Below, one piece after another: positions 1 through 7,647 of a stretch of DNA of 64,000 bases. Source of the stretch: an uncultured Paraglaciecola sp. (GTDB lineage: Bacteria; Pseudomonadota; Gammaproteobacteria; Enterobacterales; Alteromonadaceae); the NCBI RefSeq assembly GCF_937123705.1, contig NZ_CAKZKO010000038.1:62001-126000 (forward strand), in the 5' to 3' direction. Position 1 is the stretch's first letter. Every line of letters begins with the position of its first letter. The notes below the pieces were generated by a model. The model was not told where the DNA came from and ran no database searches. It worked only from the letters and a program-made list of their open reading frames with translations. Position numbers and translations under genes: made by a program.

Positions 1-1373
1 ACTAAGTAAATCAGTGACTTTCCGCCTTTTTGCTGCATCACAGGCCATAATCCTCTTAGCACTAACGCTACCCAAAGGAATAACCCGATGGTAAGGTAAA
101 TCTGCCAAAAACGACCAAGATCGACATACTCATAGCCTTGATGACCAAACCAGAAATTCATCGTTAGATCGCTAAAGAATCTATGCACTGCCGCCCACTG
201 TCCGGCAAATGAACCTATTACAATGATCAGCAAACTAAAAAACAGAAAGTTTACCCCAAATCGTTGTAACTTAGGCTCGCGGCCTCCCATCATAGGCGCA
301 ACATAAAGCCCCGTGGCCAACCATGCAGTAGCAATCCACAGCACTGACAACTGAGTATGCCAGGTACGGGTAACTGTGTAAGGTAAATACTCAGCAAACG
401 GCAGACCATAGAGTCCTTGGCCTTCTACAGCGTAATGAGCTGTGATAATGCCAAGCAATACTTGGGTCAAAAATAAGGCACTCACCACCCAGAAATACTT
501 AGCCGTAGCGCGCATTGAAGGAGTAATAGTGGCGCTATCGAGCATGTCTGATTTTGCGATACCTGATTCAGGCAAGGCGTTTTCTCGCCACACATCAAAT
601 TGCTTGGCGTAATAAGCCACCAAAGCCCCCGCTCCTGCTAGCAATAAGATAACTGAAGCGATACTCCACATTAGGTTGTCGGTAGTAGGCTTATTGCCTA
701 CTAACGGTTCGTGGGGCCAGTTACTGGTATATGTAATATCCTTGTTAGGGCGATTGGTTGTGGCACCCCATGCGGTCCAAAAATAGAATGCAGATATGTG
801 TTTGGCTTCCTCTGCTGAAAGTAAACCATGTACCGGAAACGCATAATCACGGCGCAGCGCAAGCGACGCTGGATCGCTGCCCTGATATAATCTAGAAAAA
901 TGAGCTTGTACTTGTTTGATAGCCTTAGCGCGGAGATCGCTTACCGTTATTGTGCCACTTGCCTTATCATAACGATTAGTACGCATCTCTTCTATTAATG
1001 CGGCTTTTTGCATTGCCATATTTTGCGTTTCAGAAAGCCCTAGCATGGGAGATTGGAGCTGCAGGTTTAACAGGTTTTCAGCTTCACGATGTAGCCATTC
1101 AGCACTCCAATCGGGTGCCAAGTAGCTTCCATGTCCCCAAATTGACCCTTGCTCCATGCCACCGATTGACTGCCAGACGTTTTGCCCCGTTTCTATATCA
1201 TTACGGGTATAAAGTACTTCCCCAGAAGAAGACACAACTTGCTCGGGTATAGGGGGGGCTTTTTGATAAATCTCAGCGCCTAGAAACAGCAATATACTGA
1301 ACATGGCAATCATACCTAAGCTCAGAATGATCCATAACCGTTTGATGCTAAAGGTTTCTTGGTAGGTTTTCAT
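1..1373 (-). CDS. norB: Quinol-dependent nitric oxide reductase (single-subunit qNOR), 3' end beyond window
   Basis: Open from an ATG at 1371-1373 to the left edge (457 codons, no stop), so only the N-terminal half to two thirds is present. A signal-anchor helix (residues about 11-30) is followed by a periplasmic domain carrying the motif GSIWGHGSYLAPDWSAEWLH, typical of the qNOR family (fused NorC-like/NorB-like, usually about 760 residues). Membrane helices of the catalytic domain begin near residue 220, and the segment with TRTWHTQLSVLWIATAWLA holds one of the conserved histidines. The enzyme reduces 2 NO to N2O with electrons from quinol in the inner membrane, for denitrification or NO detoxification. 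AAGGA eight bases before the ATG supports the start. An FNR-type box lies 117-130 bases upstream. No other nor gene is visible here. Confidence 0.93.
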   Translation of the reverse strand, partial: MKTYQETFSIKRLWIILSLGMIAMFSILLFLGAEIYQKAPPIPEQVVSSSGEVLYTRNDIETGQNVWQSIGGMEQGSIWGHGSYLAPDWSAEWLHREAENLLNLQLQSPMLGLSETQNMAMQKAALIEEMRTNRYDKASGTITVSDLRAKAIKQVQAHFSRLYQGSDPASLALRRDYAFPVHGLLSAEEAKHISAFYFWTAWGATTNRPNKDITYTSNWPHEPLVGNKPTTDNLMWSIASVILLLAGAGALVAYYAKQFDVWRENALPESGIAKSDMLDSATITPSMRATAKYFWVVSALFLTQVLLGIITAHYAVEGQGLYGLPFAEYLPYTVTRTWHTQLSVLWIATAWLATGLYVAPMMGGREPKLQRFGVNFLFFSLLIIVIGSFAGQWAAVHRFFSDLTMNFWFGHQGYEYVDLGRFWQIYLTIGLFLWVALVLRGLWPVMQQKGGKSLIYL

Positions 1374-1489
1374 AACTCAGTTCCTTGGTGAGAATATTCT
1401 GTTATTGAACGAGTACAACAACCGAGTCATTAGCTACTGTGATGCTTCGATCGAATTAACCAAGCTTACGTTTCTTTGAGGAGGGCTTG

Positions 1490-1503
1490 TTGATCTACAT
1501 CAA
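1490..1503 (-). promoter_or_regulatory. FNR/DNR-type binding site upstream of nitric oxide reductase
   Basis: TTGATCTACATCAA is a perfect match to TTGAT-N4-ATCAA, the box of the CRP/FNR family members FNR, ANR and DNR/NNR. Its centre (1496.5) fits a class II activator position: a weak -10 element, TAAGCT on the minus strand at 1468-1463, would place the transcription start near 1455, about 41 bases from the box centre and about 82 bases before the norB ATG. Which of the regulators binds cannot be told from the site. Confidence 0.78.
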
Positions 1504-1592
1504 AGATCAGGTCTAGCTAATACCAGAGGATAACAAAACATGAACAGGTGGCAGCTGATTTACACATCACAAAGTACTCGGGTTTACTTTGT

Positions 1593-2312
1593 TTAACGCC
1601 CAAGGACAAGATCGGTCAAACCAAATAGCCCAAACAAAATTGGTTGATGTAACAAATAAATCAGCAAAGAATGCTGACCTAAAAATACTAATTTGTTTCT
1701 AAGATTATTTTTCTCAAACCTAAGGTTAAAAATATTTTTGTGCATTAAAAATACACCTATCAAAACTACGCCAATCCATGGGAAAAAACTCACTAAATCG
1801 ACCGTTTCTAACGGTATACCAAGATGTTCTACGCTCCACCGCCATAATGAGGACATATCTACTATCCCCCACCAATACCCAACAATGCATATTGTGCCGA
1901 GCACCAAAGCTACATATGGGAAACGCACAAATAATACTGAAAATGGCAAGGCAACAGTAATAAAATGAATAATACCAAAGTACACCCAAGTACTAGGATG
2001 CATAAAAAGGCTACCGATAGTGATAAGCATGGATACTGCAAATAATTTAGCCACGGCCTTTGCAAGCTTAGTGCGATTAATGGACGTCTTATAGGCTAAA
2101 TAACTGCTCATTCCTACAGCTAACAAAAAGCTACTAACAATAACAGATCTGAATATTCGCCACTCAATATCTACGCTAGTGTTAAAGCTCGCCCATGCAA
2201 ATACGGTTAAATCATATCCAAAATGAAATATTACCATTAACACTATGGCGAAACCCCGTAGTAAGTCTACTTCATAGTTTCTAGTAGAACTGGGATTTGT
2301 AGTGTTACTCAT
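1593..2312 (-). CDS. DUF1624 / HGSNAT-like membrane acyltransferase family protein
   Basis: A 239-residue multi-pass membrane protein with about seven hydrophobic helices. The N-terminal signature RNYEVDLLRGFAIVLMVIFH matches the DUF1624 (heparan-alpha-glucosaminide N-acetyltransferase catalytic-like) family, related to membrane acyltransferases; the substrate in bacteria is not known. The frame is open ten codons further upstream, but the ATG at 2310-2312 (MSNTTNPSS) is preferred because it comes one base after the stop of the preceding small gene, suggesting translational coupling. The 3' end faces the divergent-looking nor promoter region; no terminator was evident. Family assignment is firm, function is not. 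Confidence 0.85.
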   Translation of the reverse strand: MSNTTNPSSTRNYEVDLLRGFAIVLMVIFHFGYDLTVFAWASFNTSVDIEWRIFRSVIVSSFLLAVGMSSYLAYKTSINRTKLAKAVAKLFAVSMLITIGSLFMHPSTWVYFGIIHFITVALPFSVLFVRFPYVALVLGTICIVGYWWGIVDMSSLWRWSVEHLGIPLETVDLVSFFPWIGVVLIGVFLMHKNIFNLRFEKNNLRNKLVFLGQHSLLIYLLHQPILFGLFGLTDLVLGR

Positions 2313-2313
2313 A

Positions 2314-2565
2314 TTACTTTTGGTGATCCTTAAGCCATTCATTTAAAAGCTTAATTTGCCCACACTTGTAGGCTGCATAGGTTATGCGTAACGCATTGGA
2401 TAACATTTCACTGTCGGTCCAGTTTGTTTTGTCGGATAATTCTTTATAACAATCCATAGCTTGAGGGGTGACATATCCCCGCACTTGTTTATTACCCTTC
2501 TGCTTTTGTTTATCTCTAAAACGTTTTTGTTTTTCGGCGTTGGCACTCGCTTTATTTATGCTCAT
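2314..2565 (-). CDS. Small basic protein of unknown function, ribbon-helix-helix-like
   Basis: An 83-residue protein, highly basic in the first 30 residues (many K, R, Q) followed by a segment, KQVRGYVTPQAMDCYKELSD onward, whose pattern (short strand, helix, turn, helix) resembles ribbon-helix-helix DNA-binding proteins such as CopB/RepB-like copy-number regulators. I do not recognise the family with confidence. It lies one base upstream of the DUF1624 gene on the same strand and diverges from fabA; the shared intergenic region holds a FabR-type operator. A DNA-binding role is inference only. Confidence 0.65.
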   Translation of the reverse strand: MSINKASANAEKQKRFRDKQKQKGNKQVRGYVTPQAMDCYKELSDKTNWTDSEMLSNALRITYAAYKCGQIKLLNEWLKDHQK

Positions 2566-2634
2566 ATTCTTATAAAAGTCACTTGATTAAGATTAAAAGT
2601 GTAAAAAACTAACATTTCTTACTGCTCAGAGTTG

Positions 2635-2658
2635 TTTAGCGTACAAGTGTTCGCTAAA
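2635..2658 (+). promoter_or_regulatory. FabR-type operator upstream of fabA
   Basis: A 24-base inverted repeat: half-site TTTAGCGTACA, spacer AG, half-site TGTTCGCTAAA, with a single mismatch between arms. It matches, as I recall the motif, the AGCGTACA-N2-TGT(A/T)CGCT box bound by FabR, the TetR-family repressor of unsaturated fatty acid synthesis genes fabA and fabB. It ends 34 bases before the fabA start codon, a position where binding would block the promoter. The divergent small gene at 2314-2565 could share it. Confidence 0.75.
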
Positions 2659-2692
2659 TTACCCTCCTCAGATTATTTAGGCAGTATATAGA

Positions 2693-3211
2693 ATGACACA
2701 ACAACAAAATAGCTTCACAAAAGAAGAACTTTTATCTTGTAGTACAGGGGAATTATTTGGACCAGGAAATAGCCAACTTCCCGCACCTAATATGTTGATG
2801 ATGGATCGTATTGTAGAAATTTATGACACAGGTGGTGCTCATGATAAAGGTTATATAATTGCCGAGCTTGATATCACACCCGACCTTTGGTTTTTTGATT
2901 GCCACTTTCCAGGTGATCCTGTAATGCCAGGGTGTTTAGGTTTAGATGCAATGTGGCAATTAGTAGGCTTTTTCTTAGGATGGTCTGGTGGACCGGGTAA
3001 AGGTCGAGCACTGGGCGTAGGTGAAGTGAAATTTAAAGGCCAAGTGTTACCTAGCGCAAAAAAAGTAACCTATCGTATTGACTTAAAACGTGTCATTAAA
3101 CGTAAACTGTTTATGGGTTTAGGTGATGGTACGGTTGAAGTCGACGGCAGGGTGATTTATGAAGCCAGTGACTTAAAAGTAGGGTTATTTCAAGATACTA
3201 GTAGTTTTTAA
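2693..3211 (+). CDS. fabA: 3-hydroxydecanoyl-[ACP] dehydratase/isomerase FabA
   Basis: 172 residues, the usual FabA length. It dehydrates 3-hydroxydecanoyl-ACP and isomerises trans-2- to cis-3-decenoyl-ACP, the branch point to unsaturated fatty acids in the cytoplasm. The hot-dog fold active site is visible: H71 in [13 protein letters not shown] and D85 just after it. The C-terminal segments [20 protein letters not shown] and [17 protein letters not shown] are typical. It is monocistronic, followed by a hairpin at 3231-3249, and preceded by a near-perfect FabR-type operator, indicating control by unsaturated fatty acid status. Confidence 0.98.
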   Translation: MTQQQNSFTKEELLSCSTGELFGPGNSQLPAPNMLMMDRIVEIYDTGGAHDKGYIIAELDITPDLWFFDCHFPGDPVMPGCLGLDAMWQLVGFFLGWSGGPGKGRALGVGEVKFKGQVLPSAKKVTYRIDLKRVIKRKLFMGLGDGTVEVDGRVIYEASDLKVGLFQDTSSF

Positions 3212-3222
3212 GGTTATTAGTT

Positions 3223-3249
3223 AAAAATTAAAGCCCCAAATTGGGGCTT
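3223..3249 (-). terminator. Intrinsic terminator after rmf, possibly shared with fabA
   Basis: The stem AAGCCCC / GGGGCTT (3231-3249, loop AAATT, extendable by two pairs) lies five bases after the rmf stop. Read on the minus strand it is followed by TTAATTTTTAAC, a U-rich tail. On the + strand the tail is weaker (AAGTATT), so termination of fabA is possible but less clear. Confidence 0.7.
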
Positions 3250-3254
3250 AAGTA

Positions 3255-3431
3255 TTATCGACTGACTAGTCCTACGCTTTTATCTCCCATGGCCTCTCGC
3301 CAGCCTCCTAACCACTCAGATCGAGAATTGGTTGTCTGAAATGGGCAATTTTCCTTCGAACGGCCTGCAATGCCTGCTTGGTAACCTTTAGAATGTGCTC
3401 TTGACAGTTTATCTCTCTTTTGTCGCTTCAT
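3255..3431 (-). CDS. rmf: Ribosome modulation factor
   Basis: A 58-residue basic protein matching RMF along its whole length: MKRQKRDKLSRAHSKGYQAG, then IAGRSKENCPFQ and WLGGWREAMGDK. RMF binds 70S ribosomes in stationary phase and drives dimerisation to 100S hibernating particles. The reading frame is open 28 codons further upstream, but that part does not resemble RMF; the ATG at 3429-3431 has a good Shine-Dalgarno sequence (AGAGGAAA, about five bases away). Upstream lies about 250 bases of AT-rich DNA that must hold its promoter. Stop is followed directly by a terminator. Confidence 0.97.
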   Translation of the reverse strand: MKRQKRDKLSRAHSKGYQAGIAGRSKENCPFQTTNSRSEWLGGWREAMGDKSVGLVSR

Positions 3432-3678
3432 TGAGTTTCCTCTTTTGCTGGATGAATTAGCTGTGGTGAACAATGACCACGTAATAGAGATAGTGGATCT
3501 GAAAGCTTGGTTCAATAGTAAATAGCACTTATATAAATTGACATTATTTAACTTATTGAATAATTGAATTTTTTAGCTATAAACTAATTTTGTATATAAA
3601 TACGTCGTTTTATATCAATCCATCCTAATAATTATTTAGGTTCGAATTGTTAGAGATGATGGTATTAGAAGAAAAGTA

Positions 3679-3704
3679 AAAAAACCGCCATTTGGCGGTT
3701 TTTT
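3679..3704 (-). terminator. Intrinsic terminator after the DUF3466 gene
   Basis: Stem AACCGCC / GGCGGTT with loop ATTT, flanked by A and T runs on both sides, so on the minus strand the hairpin ends in a run of at least six T. It lies about 18 bases after the stop of the gene at 3723-5441 and isolates rmf from it. The symmetric flanks could also terminate + strand transcripts. Confidence 0.88.
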
Positions 3705-3722
3705 AAATGAAACTAAGTTCGG

Positions 3723-5441
3723 CTATTTAATGCGAAACGTTTTTCGTCTATAAGTTAAAAGCAATAAACCTAACCCGATTAACCAAGTTGCAGTGGCGCC
3801 TTGTCTATCTCGGTTAATTTCGTCAACAGGCTCTTCGCAACTCTCTAATTCACCGCCGGAAATAGGCACTAATTTTACAGCTTTCACTAAATCGACTAAT
3901 ACTTGGTTACCGTCATCGTCGAGTATCACTTCACCGGTTAAATCCCTTGAGGGGCCTTTGTATAATGCCGTTGCCAAGATCTCATTATTATCATTAATAC
4001 TATTACTTTGCACTAGTGTATAGGGGGAATCACAGCTGATTAAGTCGCTCAAACCATTAAATTGGCCGGTGTTATTATCATACAAAAATCCTTCAGTACG
4101 ACGTCCAGTTAGTGAAGCATCAATGTCACCATAGCCCACAACTAGGCCATTATTATTGATATCTAATGCCACGCTCGATGAACCTAAAAAGAAATCCTCT
4201 GGAAAAGTCATTTCGGCCAAATTCATATCGTAAACAAAAAACTTGGTTCGATTAGCGCCATTAATAGACTTCACCTGATAACCAACCACTAGATTATCGT
4301 TATTTATATCAGCGGCTGAACTGATCACATTTGATGAACGAGCAACATTACGATCTGTTTCAGGTGTAAGGTTGATAATTTCATCTTGGTTAAATATCAC
4401 TGCGTAATTACGAGTAACAGTCACATCTTTTTCAACATATAGATTATTTGAAACACCTACCGCAATACCGTTATCGTTAATCGCCAGTGCTTGGCTAGTG
4501 TAATTTCGGGTGTCATCTTCTTCTGGCTCAAAGAGTATGCCTAACTCTTTAGTGTCCACAAGGTTTCCTTGAGAATCCAACTGCCAAATCAATCCCCTTA
4601 ATTGGGCAAAAGAACTCACTGAACTAGAAAACGAATTAATAACACTACTGATACAAGACTCTTTAGGCACATCTGAACGTTGTTCATCATCATTGCACTC
4701 GTTTACCGACTCTTGCAATGATTCTGATGTGAACAAGGTGGTACCATAACCGACCACCTGATTATTTGCATTTATGCTATAAGCTTCGCTAAACCCGCCG
4801 GCTAAGGTTTCAGGTGCAGGTAAATCAACCACAGAATTATCAGGCAGATTTACAAACCCGCGGGTAGCAAAATCACGAACGATAAAAGTATTTTCCTCGC
4901 CTTCACTAGTGCCGGTTTGAAAGGTGTAATTAACTTTTTTGTAGAATCCTTCTGCACTGCCAACTGCAAAACCTAAGTCATTAATATCTTTAGTAATATT
5001 ATTGGTGCTAAGTGAAAAAGTGTTTTCACCCTCAAAGCGTTGATCAAATCCAGCAATATAGTTAGAAGCCCCTTCCGATACCAAAAAGCTAATATTACTT
5101 GCTATTTGTTGTGCACTTTGAGAACCATCTGCCGCACGTATTAAACCTAATAATATTTCGTAGTCAGCAATATTAAAGTCACCATTACTAGCAGACTCTA
5201 CATCGGTTAGCCCATCAATTAAGGTGTCTGATTCAAAGTCTAATAAAGTCAGATCAATGGGAACATTGTATGGGTTGGACACGTTAACAATGCTAGTGCC
5301 ATTATTGTTAATGGCACTTGGGAAACTATTTTCTCCAACATTACCAACGGGAAGTTCAACGACCCTATACTTAGCTGCTTGGCTAATGGGAGCCACCAAA
5401 AGGGCTATAGATAATGCGGCGGCTAGCCTTGTTTTAGTCAT
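3723..5441 (-). CDS. DUF3466 family exported protein with HAF-type repeats and C-terminal anchor
   Basis: 572 residues. A Sec signal peptide (residues 1-22, cleavage near ISQA-AK) precedes an extracytoplasmic region with at least six diverged repeats of the form (S/A/D)IN(D/N)N-x3-VVGYG, for example at SINANNQVVGYG, DINNDNLVVGYQ and DINNNGLVVGYG; these resemble HAF repeats of exported proteins. The C-terminus is tripartite like sortase-type signals: a small-residue stretch (RQGATAT), a hydrophobic helix (WLIGLGLLLL) and a basic end (YRRKTFRIK), but only a single glycine where GlyGly-CTERM proteins have two. Function is unknown. In related genera this gene also sits between rmf and uup. It follows uup by 61 bases and has its own terminator. 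Confidence 0.85.
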   Translation of the reverse strand: MTKTRLAAALSIALLVAPISQAAKYRVVELPVGNVGENSFPSAINNNGTSIVNVSNPYNVPIDLTLLDFESDTLIDGLTDVESASNGDFNIADYEILLGLIRAADGSQSAQQIASNISFLVSEGASNYIAGFDQRFEGENTFSLSTNNITKDINDLGFAVGSAEGFYKKVNYTFQTGTSEGEENTFIVRDFATRGFVNLPDNSVVDLPAPETLAGGFSEAYSINANNQVVGYGTTLFTSESLQESVNECNDDEQRSDVPKESCISSVINSFSSSVSSFAQLRGLIWQLDSQGNLVDTKELGILFEPEEDDTRNYTSQALAINDNGIAVGVSNNLYVEKDVTVTRNYAVIFNQDEIINLTPETDRNVARSSNVISSAADINNDNLVVGYQVKSINGANRTKFFVYDMNLAEMTFPEDFFLGSSSVALDINNNGLVVGYGDIDASLTGRRTEGFLYDNNTGQFNGLSDLISCDSPYTLVQSNSINDNNEILATALYKGPSRDLTGEVILDDDGNQVLVDLVKAVKLVPISGGELESCEEPVDEINRDRQGATATWLIGLGLLLLTYRRKTFRIK

Positions 5442-5502
5442 GTATAATTAATCCTACTTACTACTAAATTATTGATTTTTAATATTTATGATGTCGAATC
5501 GA

Positions 5503-7416
5503 CTAGTCGAGCATAGCTTCAATTTCATCCCATCTTTCGTATGCTTGCTGAAGACGTTGTTCTGTTTCAGCTAAATCTGTAAGCACAGGACTAGATTTTG
5601 ATTCATCTTGGGTAAAAAAGTCTGGTGAATTCACCTGCTTTTGCAAACTTTCAATGAGCGTTTCAAGGCTTTCGATTTCCAAAGGTAACGATTCTAATTC
5701 AAGTTGTAACTTATATGATAGTTTTTTAGCTTTTACTTCTTTCGAAGTGCTTTTAGGACTCTGTGCCTGCGATTTAGTTTCAGGGAGTTTAGTTTTCTGT
5801 GTGTTTTTTTTTGCTGCTTGTTGTGAATACCAATTGTGGATATCGGTATAACCTCCAACAAACTCTCTAACTATGCCATTACCCTCAAAGAAATAACTTG
5901 AAGTCACGACATTATCAACAAATTCTCTATCATGGCTAACTAATACTACTGTACCTGGATAAGAACTTATGGTGTCTTCTAACAGTTCTAAAGTTTCAAC
6001 GTCTAAGTCATTGGTAGGCTCATCGAGAATAAGAATATTGCTAGGCTTGAGCATCAATTTGGCTAATAACAAACGATTCTTCTCGCCACCAGACAAAGAT
6101 TTCACCGGCGAATTAACTCGGTCAGGAGTAAATAAATAGTCCTGTAAATAACTTATGACATGTTTCGTTTTGTTATTGATGGTGACTTCACGACGTCCAT
6201 CGGCAATAGTATCAATCACCTTGAGCTCGCCGTTTAATTGGTCTCTGTGTTGATCAAAGTAGGCTACTTCAATATTTGAGCCCGACTTTACTGTGCCAGT
6301 AGTCGGCGATAGTTGTCCTAACAACAACTTTATTAATGTACTTTTACCACAACCATTGGGCCCCACTAAAGCTAACTTTTCGCCTCTTAAAATGGTAGTC
6401 GTTAGTGATTCAACAATAAGCTTGTCGGCTATGGTGTAATGCAATTTATCGGTTTCAAAGACAATTTTACCCGAGCTCTTAGACTCGCTAACACTGACTT
6501 TAGCTTTGCCTAACTTGTTAGCACGTTGCGAACGTTCCACTCTAAGCGCTTTAAGCGCCCGTACTCGGCCTTCGTTTCTGGTTCGTCGGGCTTTTACCCC
6601 TTGCCTGATCCAAGTTTCTTCAATGCTTAATTTTTTATCAAATAACGCATTTTGAGTTTCTTCTACTTCTAAATCATGGGCTTTTTGATCAAGGTAGGCC
6701 TGATAATTGCCCGGATAACTAACTAAATTTCCTCTGTCCAAATCAATGATACGACTGGCGACTTTACGGATAAATGCCCTATCGTGACTGACAAAGACCA
6801 CTGCCCCTGCGTAACTATTGATGGCGTCTTCGAGCCATTTAATCATATCAATGTCGAGATGGTTAGTCGGCTCATCAAGCAGTAGAATATCCGGGTCGCT
6901 CGCCATGGCTTTGGCTAATGCGGCTTTTCGGCGCCACCCTCCAGACAAGTTACTTAATTGCTGATTAGGGTCAAGCTGCAACTTAGTGAGAACTTGTTGA
7001 ATACGTTGTTCAAACTGCCAACCGTTATGATGATCGAGTTTGTGCTGATAAAATTCCAACTTTGCCATATTGGCATCTGAAGGATCTTCGGCCACTAAAT
7101 CGGCTTGATGAAAATATCCTTTTAAATATTCCCCGACTTCAGCCAAGCCTTCGGCTACATAATCAAACAGGCTGCACTGTACACTAGCGGGGGGATCTTG
7201 TGGTAATCGAGAGATTTTTACGTCTTTATTCACCAAACGCTGACCATCGTCTAGCTTAATGTCTGCTTCTATTACTTTTAGTAAAGTAGACTTACCACAG
7301 CCATTACGTCCTACCAAACACAAACGCTCTCCTGGGTGTATAACCAGTTCAATACCGTTTAATAAAGGGGGATGGCCAAGAATGATACTGGCATTTTTTA
7401 ACTGCAATAAACTCAA
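5503..7416 (-). CDS. uup: ABC-F ATPase Uup
   Basis: 637 residues with two ABC cassettes: Walker A GRNGCGKST (36-44) and GPNGCGKST, signatures LSGGWRRK and LSGGEKNR, Walker B LLLDEPTNHLD and LILDEPTNDLD, and a C-terminal charged coiled coil (about 555-637) typical of Uup. ABC-F proteins lack membrane domains; Uup acts on ribosomes and influences precise excision of transposons. No ATG precedes the first Walker A motif. The start is a TTG at 7416-7414, which overlaps the TGA of the upstream gene (TTGA) and is preceded eight bases away by AGGTGAG. It is the third gene of rlmKL - glutaredoxin-like - uup. Confidence 0.96.
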   Translation of the reverse strand: MSLLQLKNASIILGHPPLLNGIELVIHPGERLCLVGRNGCGKSTLLKVIEADIKLDDGQRLVNKDVKISRLPQDPPASVQCSLFDYVAEGLAEVGEYLKGYFHQADLVAEDPSDANMAKLEFYQHKLDHHNGWQFEQRIQQVLTKLQLDPNQQLSNLSGGWRRKAALAKAMASDPDILLLDEPTNHLDIDMIKWLEDAINSYAGAVVFVSHDRAFIRKVASRIIDLDRGNLVSYPGNYQAYLDQKAHDLEVEETQNALFDKKLSIEETWIRQGVKARRTRNEGRVRALKALRVERSQRANKLGKAKVSVSESKSSGKIVFETDKLHYTIADKLIVESLTTTILRGEKLALVGPNGCGKSTLIKLLLGQLSPTTGTVKSGSNIEVAYFDQHRDQLNGELKVIDTIADGRREVTINNKTKHVISYLQDYLFTPDRVNSPVKSLSGGEKNRLLLAKLMLKPSNILILDEPTNDLDVETLELLEDTISSYPGTVVLVSHDREFVDNVVTSSYFFEGNGIVREFVGGYTDIHNWYSQQAAKKNTQKTKLPETKSQAQSPKSTSKEVKAKKLSYKLQLELESLPLEIESLETLIESLQKQVNSPDFFTQDESKSSPVLTDLAETEQRLQQAYERWDEIEAMLD

Positions 7417-7646
7417 CGTAAAAACTCACCTAATTGAAAAGAATCGAATGGCCAAGGCAGTTCACTTTGTGTGTCTTGGCGGTATAACACCGGAATGCGC
7501 GCACCATATAAATGGTACAAATCTGTATTGCTGCGTACATCCACTTTGTGAACTGTGGCCGCCGCATTTTTGTCTACTTCCATTAACAAGGTTTCAGCTT
7601 GCTCACATAAACAACAGCCCTGTCCTGTATATAAAATTAAGCCCAT
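7413..7646 (-). CDS. Glutaredoxin family protein (DUF836-like)
   Basis: A 77-residue thioredoxin-fold protein: beta strand MGLILYTGQG, a CCLC redox motif (Cys residues in GQGCCLCEQAE), helix, then KVDVRSNTDLYHLYGARIPV with the cis-proline segment. It is probably a small thiol-disulfide protein; partner unknown. A start five codons upstream (7661) is possible and would overlap rlmKL; the ATG at 7644-7646 is preferred because AGGGTGAT lies just before it and it comes right after the rlmKL stop (7648). The stop overlaps the uup start. Same order in related genera. Confidence 0.88.
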   Translation of the reverse strand: MGLILYTGQGCCLCEQAETLLMEVDKNAAATVHKVDVRSNTDLYHLYGARIPVLYRQDTQSELPWPFDSFQLGEFLR

Positions 7647-7647
7647 A

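Noticed and set aside
998..1252. An 84-codon + strand frame at the left end
   Set aside because: It overlaps the conserved periplasmic domain of nitric oxide reductase, which continues through the left edge on the minus strand.
3432..3515. A longer, 86-residue version of RMF starting upstream
   Set aside because: The extra 28 residues do not resemble RMF and the ATG at 3431 has a clear ribosome binding site and the known RMF N-terminus.
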